Part shown: positions 34,015 through 46,540 of the stretch, one piece after another
Layout: every line of letters begins with the position of its first letter
Position numbering within the stretch: the first letter of the stretch is position 1
From: Panonychus citri
Lineage: Eukaryota; Arthropoda; Arachnida; Trombidiformes; Tetranychidae
Length of the DNA: 64,000 nucleotides
Assembly (NCBI RefSeq): GCF_014898815.1
Contig: NW_026515545.1
Location: 496,001-560,000, forward strand
Reading direction: 5' to 3'
Made by a program: the position numbers and the translations under genes
Notes under the pieces: model-generated
What the model was told of the DNA's origin: nothing
The model's input: the letters and a program-made list of their open reading frames with translations, nothing else
Database searches by the model: none

Positions 34015-34889
34015 GGGTGTTCGAAAAGTCGTTATCCTAACCATGTTAGAAGGAAGTTGAGAAATTTATTTTTAGCGCATTTAATTCCTACAGTGGTTAA
34101 CCTTTGAGAACGTAGACTCACTTTACCAATACCCTCCTTGTACCAAAAGGGCGGCTTTTTCAAAAAAAAGGTCGAAATTATGGCCTTTTTTGCTTCTAAA
34201 GAGTGTAACACTTTTCATATTTGAATTTTTTCGAGTTCAGAAAAGTTAATTGATCATCAGAATACGCACAATAAAATGCACTAAGCGAAAGACAAGAAAA
34301 AAACTCAGTTCGGCGAACATACGGATTTTTCTTGGACATAAGCCCATTGAATTTTCCGTGAAAAACCTAACGGCGTGGGAAAGTTACTTAAGGTTGATAT
34401 TTTCGAATGAAAAAGTTAATTCAATGCATGTTGAATGCCTAGAATGAGGACATGAGACCTTTAGACATGTATTTCCGTTGAGAATTTTTTGTAAAAACTT
34501 ATAACAAACAGGGCTGAGGCCAAAACCCGTTCATAGTCCGCTTCCATGGACCATCCATCTTGCTTGCCCTTAAAAACTTGTCTATGCGTAATCTTGAAAA
34601 ACTTATACCATTTTCAGATGCACTGAACCCTCAGTAAACCATGAAAAAAGTTTCATCTGATTTGGCCTTTATTTGTGTCTAAGAGAGCTTTTTTTCGAAG
34701 GTCGTTTTTCCGTTCATTCAAATTTCGCGCGCGATTTTTTGGTTTTTTCAACAGCATTTGCGAACCAAAGAAGAAAAAAAAATTTTCTTTCTCTTACTTT
34801 ACCTCGACACTGTAAAGGTCATTTTTGGCCTGATACCGTCTCGCGCAACTAGGTCTAACATGGTTAGGATATCGACTTATCGAACACCC
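34015..34889. mobile_element. TA-flanked terminal-inverted-repeat element (Tc1/mariner-like MITE)
   Basis: 35-bp terminal inverted repeats, 34015-34049 and 34855-34889, beginning GGGTGTTCGAAAAGTCG, with only two mismatches between arms. Each end is flanked by TA (34013-34014 and 34890-34891), the target duplication used by the Tc1/mariner superfamily. The 875-bp element has no recognisable transposase and should be non-autonomous. Near-identical arms imply a fairly recent insertion, just 80 bp past the silk gene 1 stop. Superfamily is inferred from TA and the repeat ends only. Confidence 0.85.
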
Positions 34890-34891
34890 TA

Positions 34892-36618
34892 ATAGAATAC
34901 CAATATTTGACAATTGTTGAGTTTCTTTCGCGAAAAGTATTAATCTAAAGTATCGAAAGTATCGCCTAAAAGCTCATCCAGAAAACAAATTTGTCAATGA
35001 AAAACTTTTTCTGAATTCATAAATCTCACAAATTTCCTGAAATAAAGTTAGTCCAAAGGTCTGCGGACTTTTGGCTGGATTATCAAAAGTTTTCAAAAGT
35101 TTTGTTAATAATCATGATCTGGGGGTTTCAAAGAGTTTGTTAGCGAGGTTTCAGTTGTAAGTTCCACTTGTAATGTCCTAGATATTTTAATGATTAGAAC
35201 TTAGAGCTTTTCTCACAATAATTGTATTTCTGAAATGAATTCAAGTCAAAAATCTTGTCCGTTAGTCGTCAAATGTTAATAAGTTTAGCATAAGGCCAAT
35301 TTATTTACCGAATCCAACAAACAGTCAGTGGTTTAAGGCCAATTAGTTCAAGAGATTAATTTTTTGATATAATTACCATTTTTGGCATCGGGATTTTACT
35401 AGAACTTGATCTCAGGACAGTCAAAAAAGTCCAAAATTTTCCTGTGAAAGTCAAAGGGATTATCCCGCACCTTTGAATATCAACTATTCCTGAACGGAAA
35501 GCCAGATCAAAAACTCGATTAGCTAAGTTTGTTTGCTAAGTTCCGCACTTTTAAATGGTTGGAAAAAATTTTTGCATCAAAATGTATCACTTTTCCGATT
35601 TCGGGAGGCCGATCGAGATAATTACGGACTAAAAAAAGTCGAAGAAACTCCAACAATGAACTAATTCAATGAGAAAACTTGATTACAAACAAACTCACAA
35701 TCACAATTTATTCTTGTCTCATCAATAACTAATCTTCATTATCACACATAAAAAATAACTCGAAGGGCGTTTAAATGTATCATTGTAATGGAGATAAATA
35801 AGTTTGAACATTATTGTTTACGTGATTCATATTGAAAGTAATTCATCAATCGTGCTCTTGATTGTTTAGGAAAAACGGTCTATTAAAGCACCGAGTAAAT
35901 CATTGCTGAATGCTCATTTAAAAATTAAAAAATTACGTTAGATTAATAAATTGCACTTAATTAATCTGATACACGTGGAAATGATCAATAAATTAATAAG
36001 GAGGTTAGATTGTTTTTTCTTCGTGCAAGAATCACAATTTTCAATACTTGTGTTCATTGCTTACGAAAATTACTATCATTTAATTGATTTAAGTCTCCAA
36101 ATTTTGATTTAATTGAGAGTCTGTTGAAAAAAAATTGAATCAACCATTATTAAATTATTGATTACTCAGTTAACTGGTCAATTAGACAAATGAATCAAGC
36201 GTATTGCCATCTTATATCAGTATTCATTCATGTTTATCACATTATCAATCAACTACTGTTTTGTTTTCGAGATGAATCAAAAACTATTACAAATATGTTT
36301 GATTACGAACTGAATTAAATGTATCAGTAATCATTGATGGGCTGTTTTGATAATAATCGTGATAATTTTTCTTACTAATTGAATTATTCGAGCCTTAATC
36401 CTACTGATTCCCAATCAACAATCAATAATTGGGCGTTAATTAGAAAAAAAAAGAAAACTAAAAACACAAAATTGAATAATTACAATCATTCTGCCAGAGG
36501 AAAAAGTTGAATTTGATTCAATAACTTTTCTTGACTTACTGTCAAAGTTATTGATTGTAATTCAATTACGTTTAGTCTTAATCTTTATAATAGTCCATGT
36601 AAACAATCAGCTCTTAAA
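34892..36618. other. Intergenic between the TIR element and the PAN-receptor pair
   Basis: AT-rich sequence with the family 1 repeat at 35486-35611 and otherwise no gene. The last 100 bases hold the presumed promoter of the first receptor gene; no strong TATA was seen, though TTTATAATAG at about 36584 is a weak candidate. Confidence 0.4.
35486..35611 (+). repeat. Dispersed repeat family 1, copy 2
   Basis: Matches the 5' half of the copy at 4702: ATTCCTGAACGGAAAG, CAGATCAAAAA, GATTAGCTAAGTTTGTTTG, CGCACTTTTAAATGG and ATCACTTTTCCGATTTCGGG. It stops abruptly after GGGAGGCC. Confidence 0.75.
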
Positions 36619-39600
36619 ATGTTATTAATCTTAATTGTTATCTTGACTGTAACACAACCTTTTGTTTTCACCAATGCTGGTAAGTATTGACAATTAACTG
36701 ATTGGTATCATTGTTATCAATCTTTTAGTCAATAAGAAAGTCAAGTGAGTTTTTGTTTCATTTTAATTATTTCTTTCAATTGTTGACAATTACCAGGGTC
36801 ACTACTTGATTTACCTTTGAAAATATCCAATCGAAATCTTATCATTCATGCAACTTTGACAGATAAAGTAAGTTGATTGTTTTTGGATAAAATTAACACC
36901 AAGAATTAATATTTTTATCAATTTTTTCAATCGATTCTCTTTGTCTCAAAAAGTCTTCGGTGATACCTTTTCCTTGAAGAATACATTTCCGTAAATCCTA
37001 ATGTTCAGGGTAAAATTGAAATTGAATCTAAAACTGATTCATCTGAAGTTCATTATTCATCTGGTAGAAATAATCAACGTTTGATTGTCAAAGGTAAGTT
37101 ACCGTGTTTATCTTTGTTAATCACAATTAGGTAACATTGATTACTTAATCATCTGTTGATACACTTGTTACAATCAACCAGAAAAACCAGAAAAAAAGTT
37201 AACAATAAACAATTAATTTCTCTTTATCGCTGCATCGATTGTTATTCTGATTAGAAACATCATGTGAACTTTTCACTTACAAATTGGGATGGGACAAGCA
37301 ACTGCCGGGGGTCACCAAGCCATTACTGAACCTGATTCTATTGCTCGGACCATCGATAATCTATCGTATAGATGATAGTTCAATTGGCTGGGTAATTGAA
37401 TTCCACTTGTTTCAATAATCTGATCTTTTACTTTTCCATTGGTTTTAATAAACTCAATACTTTTCTTCAGTCTCCCGCCGATGACGACGAAGTGAGAGGT
37501 ACACAAATGCATAGTTCCACGGTGACAATGAACGCAAGGTTCAAAATGACTATTTACTACAAGAGTAAGTTAATTAGAGTTACGATTCATCGTTGATCTA
37601 AAAATGATTAACTTTTCTGTCAATTAGAAAACATTGACCAATACGAAGGTATCACTAGAGCTAGTAGGATCGTCTTTGAAGGTCGCGATCCAGGAGTACC
37701 AATCTCATCGGAAAAGGAAAACCTTATCATGGATATTTATATTAATGAGGAAACTGATGATGAACTTGATAAGATCGCTCAGATTCCTCCAGGAATAGGA
37801 TGTCCAGTTTATTTGTCGCCAGGTACACCATTGCCTATTTTACACGCTCATCAGATTCAACTGGTTGCAGTGGAAAACATTGTTGGACCAACATCATCAT
37901 CTACCAGAAATGAGGTAACAATTGATTCCCAGTTATTGAAACTTCAACACTATTTCAACTATTTTTATATTCAATCGATAGTTTTACATTGACGATGATA
38001 AGTCCATTATGCGACTCATAACAACAGCACAAGGAGTCGAAGTCGATGCTATTTACGATTACAATTTAGGACTGATACATATTCGAGAAGACTATGGCTG
38101 TTTAATATCACCTTTAACAACTTCATCACCGGGTGTCTCTGAAAAAGGATATTATTCATTGTTCAACTTACTTTGGCTGGATAAGAATTACCTCTATTTG
38201 GGACAAGTAGATTATGTAAGTTGATGAACAAGAAAGGAAAACAACCAAATTATCAATACCATGTTATTGAAATCGTTTACTTATTATATAAGGAACATCG
38301 ACCTGGATTCCGAGTTAAAGCATGGGAAGCAACTGAATATGATATAACAATCGGATCAACAAAATACGCTAAAGTTGTGACAACAGTTTATTTCTCTGAT
38401 TCAGTAAGTTTGAATTCATTATTATTTAGAAAGTTCCAATTTATTCAAAGTCAATATCTACTTTACAGAGAGATAGTGATACATTTTATAATTATGTTCT
38501 CGTTGGAGCGATTAGAAGTTCTTACAAAAAAAGTTCGGCGGTAAGTTTAATAGTTTCTTTACATTTAATTGAATCACTTTTTGTATTACAATACATAATT
38601 ACTCTTGCATTTATATGATCATTTAATTTTTGTGTTTCTGCCTTGAACTTTTCTACGGTCAGAGTGATTATGTTCTCGTTGAAACGATAACTCGAGACTT
38701 TTATGACTTTAAAAAAGCAGTTTCCGAAGCAGAATTTGAAACCCGATTCCAAGTTGGTGATTGTTTTCCTGAATCTGACGCAAAAATTGAATTAAATTTC
38801 CAGTTATCATGTCCAGGTCGGTTGCTTTAACGTCTTCAATTTAAATCATCGATAATATCAATTTTTACCGTTCTTAATGCGTTAATACATTTTTTTAGAT
38901 CGACAATGTTATGATTTAGCTAAGGAAAGACCCGATGATTTTAGACGGAATTTCAAATATACTATACTTAATGATGCAAAAATATCACCTTTAAGAATTT
39001 CAAATGTTGACCTCAAATTTGGTTCAAACGGAATCGATGTTTTTATGACTTTTCTCAAAAAACCAACTATTACTCGTGAGTTGATGCAAGGGTAGCGATT
39101 TGAGATTTGCTAATTCATATTCTCTTTGTTTTAAATCATTAAAGAGCATTTCCGTGAGCTGTCAAAGCAAATAAATGAAGCTTTCCTGAGAAAACTATCG
39201 CCAGCATCAGTAAAGGATGAGGAATTATGTCTCGAGGTTCGAGGATCAATCGGCGCTCCGACCAAGTAAGTAATCATTGATAATATTACAAATTCTATCA
39301 AATAAAACTTAAATATTTCTAATTTATTATTAGATCAGTAATTTATTGTAATAAGGGAACTTATGGTAATTGCTATTCCATTGAAGGAGAACAGGAAATA
39401 CTTGAAGACCCTAAGGGTGTTACATGCAATGTGTGGGATTTCCCGTTGAGAAATTTGTTCCGAATCCAACACGAACTGACCCTTGAACAGATCCATGATA
39501 ATATGTTGCACAAAGCAGAGTATAATACTGTTTATTTCTATGGTCATAACTTCAAGATTAACAATGTGATTGACGTTACCCAATCAGCTAGAGAAGAGAC

Positions 39601-40645
39601 ACAATTCCCGTTCGCTTTATCCCGACATTCCAGCAAATTTAAATCAGACCCATCGACAGTTAAAACGGTTGTCGAGTCAAAGACTTTGCATCATGTTATC
39701 ATGCTTGCGTAAATGAAGATGAGAATCTTTGTGAATCATTTTCGTTCTGTGATTATTCTGGAAAAGTTGAATGTTTGGTTAGCAGTTTGAGTTACGATAA
39801 AATCGATGATGCGATCGTCGATGATCAGTGTAAAATTTACTCGAAAAACCATCTACTCGACTATCATCAAATCAAGAACAAACGATTCAAATCACCAACA
39901 TCCATTTCGATCACTGTGCCATTGTTTGATTGTGCGGCTTTGTGTTATGGTTCAGATCAATGTTATTCATTCCAGTTCTGTGAGGGTTTTTGTACCTTTG
40001 CAGGCTATTATACTGACTCAGCATCAGAATATAGTGAAGAATGTGACATTTTTTCTCGTAAGTACTCAACTGGTCAATCGATAAAGTTAATCTAGTTCTA
40101 ATTTCTGATTCATTTTCTCTTTAGCTAAAGCTGCCCACAAGTACCAAACGAACGGAGATACAACTGTGGTCGAAACTTTCCATACAGAATTAAATTTGAA
40201 TTTGGAACAATGTGCTTCCCTGTGTAACGGTTGGGAAAGTGACGAGTCTTGTAAATCATTTAATTTCTGTCCCAAGGGAAGGGCACTCAGTTCGTGTTAC
40301 CTGTCAAAATATACTGTTCGGGATGGAAAAACTGTAAAAAAAGATTCAAATGACTGCCATAACTATGAATTAATTGAAACCACTGAGAAAGACAATAAAC
40401 ATAAGTCAGGAGAAAGAAGATCAACTAATGGGACAAGTTCCGGAGCCGCATTCGGCATTATAATGCTTTTCCTTGTCACTGGTTTAGTCGTTGGATTGGT
40501 AGTTCCAATTTTTTATAAAGGATTCCAAACATTACCAAGTCTTCAATCAATTGTATCAGTTGGACGGTCTAAAATGACCTCAAAAGATGAGACTGGATTT
40601 GGATGGTCAAAGCAGGTTGATGATGAAGATCAATCAAGAGTTTGA
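36619..40645 (+). CDS. Large single-pass protein with LolA-like region and PAN-like modules, paralogue A
   Basis: Fourteen exons: 36619-36679, 36797-36867, 36954-37093, 37255-37391, 37471-37564, 37628-37914, 37982-38215, 38293-38403, 38469-38540, 38663-38816, 38899-39075, 39145-39265, 39334-40057, 40125-40645. About 968 residues, beginning with a signal peptide (MLLILIVILTVTQPFVFTNA). Two successive beta-rich segments follow, with WDKQLPGVTKPLLN, PPGIGCPVYLSPG and DYNLGLIHIRED, the style of the metazoan LolA-like domain. Three Cys-rich PAN/apple-like modules come next (CYHACVNEDENLCESFSFCD; CAALCYGSDQCYSFQFC; CASLCNGW..CKSFNFC), then one membrane helix and a tail with GFGWSKQVDD. Splice sites and phases match paralogue B. 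The frame breaks in exon 3 near 36972 and by -1 near 39685 (AAA run). Domain names are inferred from pattern; function unknown. Confidence 0.72.
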
Positions 40646-41311
40646 TATTAGACTGGTTATTTTTTAGCACAATTTTTACATGTTAATCTATTATCATTTG
40701 ATTATAAAGTCATTTCTACTTCAACAAGTATTTACATAATAAAGAATCCAATATTTTGATATTATTCAACTCATTTTTTTTTCCATGTAAACAAATGTAA
40801 TATATCATTTAGTTAGCTAAATTCAATCTTGTACCATTTTTTGTCGGTAAAAAGTTAGGTTAGGTCAAGAGATTCAATGACAAGATGTACATTTATGAAT
40901 GACTTTTAATAAACTTCAACAATTATTAACATTAAGGGAACTATTTTGCTATTCTGCTTGGGTTAATAGTCAATTCCGATTCCAATTCAGTTGCCATAAT
41001 ATTTATATCATTTAGCTGATTTAATTCAACTCTTTTGAAAGATTCAAAGACATTTATAAAGCTCATTTTTGATTTTCAGTTAAATTATCAAGGAATGAAT
41101 AGAACAATCATTTATTATCAAAAAATTGGGCGTAATTATTTGGCATTTTGTGTAATAATTATTTGTAACACTAATTAAGGCGTTATAATCAAGATAAGAA
41201 AACTTATTAATATTAACACTCGATAAATACGACTGATTATGAACAAAGGTGTCAGAATATTGATCGAGTTTCTAATTGGAATCATCAAGTTGTCAATAGT
41301 CGAAGCTCAAA

Positions 41312-44300
41312 ATGCTACTTTTACCTCTTATTTTGTGTCTATTTAACTTTTCTTTAATTAATTCAAGTAAGTTATCGAACTTTAAACTTCTAAGTTTACT
41401 ATTTACTCATAGAAATGATTTATTTCTTATTGATATTAATTACTAACGTTATTCTCATTTTCCATTTTGAAGTGTCGTTTATGGATTTTCGTCCTGAGAT
41501 TAACCAAGGTTCGAGAATTATCCATGCATCATTAACGGATCAGGTAAATAATTTTATAAATTAATTAAACTATCAACAGTTTGTTATTGTAAATTCAAAA
41601 TTACCAGGAAAGTGGTAAAGTTTGGCAGATTGAAGAGATGATCTCTTCAGCGGCTCGACTCGAAGGTAAAATTGATGTCACATCGTCAGAAAAACCCAAG
41701 GGCACTCATGCAACTATTTTCTACTCGTACAAATCTTATGATAATAACAAGCGACTTGTTATGCAAAGTAAGTTTTCATTTTCATCTTTTATCCAATTCA
41801 AGCATTTGATATGTTGACCAGCATTTATTGAAGAATTAGCTCCGACCATTAATATACCAAACGAAATAAAAAAACACCCATTCCACATATTAATAACTTG
41901 GGTCGACAAATGAACAATACGTGTAGTTGATTGTTTCTTTTGAGCAGTTTTACTTTCGATCAACTTATCAACTTATTGTTTGTTTTCATATCGACCCATA
42001 GATAATATTAAGATCAAATCAAATTGTCAATCAATAGATAAGTTATTACAAATATTAATTATTGACTGATGATTTTTATCAATTGTGAGTAAAGTTTTAT
42101 CGTTTTGTTTGACTGCAATTCAGATAATGATTGTGATCTTTATTCATACAAATCTGATTGGGATAAAATGTTACCTGGAGTAACCAAACCAATGATCAAT
42201 ACGATTCTTCTTATTGGTCCTTCATTTATTTATCGTATTGCTGATTCTCGATGGGTAAGTGCGTTGGAATTTGAGCATTGGATGCTGTAATTTAAAATAA
42301 TTATTCTCATTCTAGAAAGAAGAAAATGACACCATAATTAGAGGAGCATTGATGCATAAGCAAAGCAAAATAATAAGTCAAAAGATTAAAGTCACCGCTT
42401 ATTACAAAGGTAAGTTTATTCTACATTCTGTATTATCTTCATGGGAACATCAACCATTTGATTGATTTTACTGTTAAACTATTCAACAGACCAATTCGGC
42501 GATGTGACAGAGCCAAACAGAATAGAACTGACTGAATACAATCCTCTTGCCCTCGCTCTTAATCCCGACCAAGAAGATACCCGAAAATCACTCATATTAG
42601 ATATTTATCTGAACTCAGTAACTTTTCAAGAATTGGCTGAATCGGTTCAGGTAAATTGGAAAGTAAATGTCATTGTTTCGATGAGTATTAACTATTTACT
42701 TTTAATTTCAGCCAACACCAGGAGTTGGTTGTCCCGTTTATCTACAAGATAATCTTGGAATTCCTGAAATCTATTCTACAAAAATTCATTTTATCGCAAA
42801 AGACACAGCCAGCAACAACAAATATCCATCACTGAAAGAGGTAAGAGTAATAATGGTTGATTATTTCCAATTACAATTAACTTTGATTTATCACAAACCA
42901 TATCAACTCAATTTATTCTAGATTCATGGTGATTTAGAAGGTAAAATCATAAGATTAGCTGAGACACGGCTTGGGCACACGAATAATTATCTATATGATT
43001 ATAATTTGGGTGTTCAATATCTCCTATCAAAGTCGGGAGATTGTAGAGTTTTCCCAATTGACCTGAAATCTCTTGGCATTGACATTAATGGTAATTTTCA
43101 AATGGGTCAAGCGTTCAATTGGTTAGATAAAATACCCAAGTATCTTGGTCAAGTTATTTTTGTATGTATTGAGCGAAAATAGTGTAATATTCATATGAAA
43201 AGTAATCCAAAACTGATCATTTAACCAAACACAGAAACAACGATCAGGCCTTAAAGTTGCAGTTTGGGAATCTGTTCAAATAGACAAAGTTATCGAAAGT
43301 GGAAAGTATGACAAAGTTGTAACAACAATTTACTTATCATCATCGGTAAGTAATTTGATTGAATGCTTTTAGATTGGCAATATTAATTACTCAATTTCTA
43401 TCCAATTGAAGAATCCCAGTCAACACATTAACTCCAAAAATTTGAATAAAGATACGATAAAGTTTATTTCTTTCAGGCGACAGAAAAAATTTTCACTGAT
43501 GACATGATTGTTGCAGCCACTAGAAATGCTTACAGAAAAGACTCTTTGGTAAGTGGAGTTAATCCTAAGTTGTCAACTTTAGAATAACAAAGTATATCTT
43601 CTTAATACAGGGAGTTTTCCAATTAATTGAATCGATGCAGCGTGATTTTTACGATGTCAATATTGATCTACCTGATAGTGAATACGAGGATGCATTCAAA
43701 TTGGGAGATTGTTTCGCTGACCCAACTAAGCGCCTTACACTTACTATCCATTTATTGTGTGATGTTGGTATGAACGCTTGATAAAATCAATGAGTAAAAG
43801 GCAATGAACATTTTATTTTTCGCTTAACTTTAAAGGTAAAAAATCAAATTGTATCAAAAAAAGTGAGCAAATGACTTATGGCTTGCGAAAATCTCTTATG
43901 GAAAAATTGGTAAAAACCTACAAATTATCACCTTTACGAATTGTCGACGTGGAGTTTATTTTTTCCAAGGATCGTATCGAGGCGGATGTTACAATTATCG
44001 AGGCTCCAAATATAGTTGGTAAGAAAATGATCTCGATTCAATTTAACAAAATTTATCACTCGAAATATAATTCAATCTTCCAGATTCATTTTCCGTTGAT
44101 TACAAACATATAAAAACCAGTTCGATAAAAGTTTTGCATAAAACTTCAGCCAAAAGCCCAGCTGAATGTCTCAGATATTTTTCTGCCTACTATTCTCCTG
44201 GAAGGTAATACCTAATTCAAACTATTGAATTCTTTTTATGATAATTGCTAATTAACCCTTTTACGTTTATCTAGTGTTGTTTACTTTTGTAAAAATGAAA

Positions 44301-45686
44301 ATTTATGTGTTAGCACTGAGAATCCGGATGTTACGGAGTCAACTACGTCATCCAAAGGAACCGATTGTTCAGCTTTCAAATTTCCTCTGAAAAATTTAAA
44401 TCGATTTGGCCAAGAGAAGTCGTTAAGTGATATTCATGATAGTCTTTTGGTTCAGATCGTTCATGAAACATTCACCTTAGGACAAGAAGACTCAGGTGAT
44501 ATATTGTTAATGGGAATACTTAAAAAGTGATCCAATAGGGTTTAGAGCACATATTAATTTCTCGTCTCTTGAATTCTGAATCATTTTTGAAGAATATACT
44601 TATGAAATAGTCGACGTTGTGGCTGCTGATAAGCGATCTGAAGAGAAAGAGAGAGAACTTTACAAAATGTTCAATTCTCGTGGTGCGCTGACTCCAAATG
44701 GATTGGACATTGTCGAAGTTCCAAGCATAAAACGATTTAGTGACTGTTATCGAGCTTGTTCAAAATCTGAAGACATTTTCTGCGAAACTTTTACGTTCTG
44801 TGATAATGCAGATTCTTTCTCTTGCATAGTGTCCAGTTTAAGTGAATTACAAATCAGCCGTAATTTGACATTTCAAGAACATTGTAAGACCTACGTAAAG
44901 AACTATCTTTCTGATTATACTCCACAAATCAACAAGGCTTACAAGGTACCAATTTCGGTGTCAAAAAAACTATGGGTCGATGACTGCGCTTCTGAATGTG
45001 CTAAAACGTCAGAATGTTTTTCATTTGGATTCTGTGATGGTCTTTGTACTTTTGGTGGCTATTATTCTGAAAGTAATACCAAGTTTGACTCAAAATGTAC
45101 CATTTATACTCGTAAGTTTTTCATTTCTCAGCCGAAATCAATCAACCAACTAATCAATTACTCTTTACTTTTAATAGCTAAATTGTCCAAAAAATATCAA
45201 CTAACTGGCTCGGAGATTGTTACTGAAGTCTTACATACAGAACTCGACCTGGACATGGATCAATGTGCTGCCTTTTGCTTCGACTACAAACAAGGAGATG
45301 ATGATCAATGTAAATCTTTCAACTATTGTCCAAAAGGAAAAGAACCAGCTTCTTGTCAATTGACCAAATACTCCGTGTTCGATGATAAAACTGTCACCAA
45401 TCAATCGACAAGTTGCCACAATTATCAAATGAAAACTAAACAGAATCAAGAAGAAGTAAATAAAGATAATTGGATTGCTGAAAAACCAAATGTTCGTACT
45501 ACTGGAGTTGGTGCATTTGGCATAATCGTTTTATTCATGTTGATTGGTTTAATTGTTGGTTTTGTTGGTCCTTATTCAGTGATGAAAATCAAATCATCGG
45601 CAATATTTAGACGTCCATCTAACGATTTCACATGGTCAAGACAAGTCGATAATAATGAGGAAGATCAACATGAAATTCAAATCTGA
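41312..45686 (+). CDS. Large single-pass protein with LolA-like region and PAN-like modules, paralogue B
   Basis: Sixteen exons: 41312-41366, 41473-41543, 41608-41767, 42124-42254, 42316-42409, 42490-42650, 42712-42840, 42922-43161, 43235-43345, 43477-43548, 43611-43767, 43836-44018, 44084-44204, 44275-44495, 44593-45111, 45178-45686. All phases fit, giving exactly 977 residues with no frame break. Signal peptide MLLLPLILCLFNFSLINS. The ectodomain repeats the features of paralogue A (SDWDKMLPGVTKPMIN, PTPGVGCPVYLQDN, YDYNLGVQYLL). Three Cys modules follow (CYRACSKSEDIFCETFTFCD; CASECAKTSECFSFGFCDGLC; CAAFCFDYKQ..CKSFNYCPKG). The membrane helix is FGIIVLFMLIGLIVGFVG, then a short tail with DFTWSRQVDN. 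PAN/apple modules usually bind proteins or carbohydrate, so a cell-surface receptor or lipid/ligand-binding role is possible but unproven. Extra introns versus paralogue A split the exon equivalent to A's exons 6 and 13. Confidence 0.82.
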
Positions 45687-45899
45687 TCTAATCAAACAAT
45701 TAATTTCACCTTTTATTATGTTTATATCAATAGCACAATCAAATACTCTAAAATCAATTTGTTAATTAAATCTTGTTTCACCAATATAGATAACTTTCTA
45801 ACCTAATATTAAAAAATAATATAATATTTTCGGCCATTAAAGTACTATTAATAATACTTATCTCGAATGAAAAAATTGTCAAATATTGATATTTTTTAT

Positions 45900-46115
45900 T
45901 ATTAATTACAGTATTATGTATTAACGATTTTCTTAAGACATGGACAAAAAAAGTTCATTTAGCCAGCAAAGGCGGAGGCTGATACACTCACAGAAACTCT
46001 TTGAGCTTTAATACTCATGATTTTAGAATCTGATGCACCTTTTGGATTTTGGTCTTGCTTAGGGACTGAATTGCGTTTGCACGAGAAGCTGCTGAAGAGG
46101 TCGAAACTGTCCACA
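45900..46115 (-). pseudogene. 3' end of a third silk fibroin-like gene
   Basis: On the minus strand the last coding residues read NPKGASDSKIMSIKAQRVS then VSVSASAFAG and a stop at 45961-45959. This matches the tail of silk genes 1 and 2 (NPKGSSDSDIISFETPVMG, IKMSAPAFAG). The 3' UTR that follows (TTAAGAAAATCGTTAATA) is also shared. Upstream, a piece resembling SSATSMAKANSG appears only in another frame, and the Ser-rich body is missing. So this is a truncated, frame-shifted relic lying inverted between the two intact silk genes. Confidence 0.75.
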
Positions 46116-46279
46116 AGGAAAACCACCGTAAACTAGAAGGTCCATTTTATTTGTAAAAAATATCAATCATAAATTTAGCGATTAAAATCTATGAAAATTT
46201 GGTTTGACGGTTTGTTGTGTTGGTCTCATTCATTAAATCATATTTACAAAATAAATTGATGATTGTGAAAAATAAAATG

Positions 46280-46490
46280 ACTCGAGAATATTTATTCAGA
46301 TACCTTTGGAACTTTTGTAAAGGTTATTCTCATGTTAACCACGTTTCCAACTGATTCCGTTTCCTTTTCCAAATGTGAAAGTGTACGAATGATCCTAAAA
46401 ATATTTATTCAGAAGCCTCTGGAATATATTGACAAGGTTATTCGCACTTTCATGTTTCAACAGTTTGCAACTGAAACTGATTAATAAAAC
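46280..46490 (+). repeat. Degenerate tandem repeat upstream of silk gene 2
   Basis: Two diverged units of about 110 bp share TTATTCAGA, CCTNTGGAA, AAGGTTATTC and a CATGTT..CAACTGA segment. A further partial match (GTTTCCAAATGTGAACGGTCACGAATGATCC) lies at 46736-46770. Confidence 0.5.
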
Positions 46491-46540
46491 TATTAATTAA
46501 CTGGAATATACAGGGCATAACAGCTAAATGTCGTCTTATC

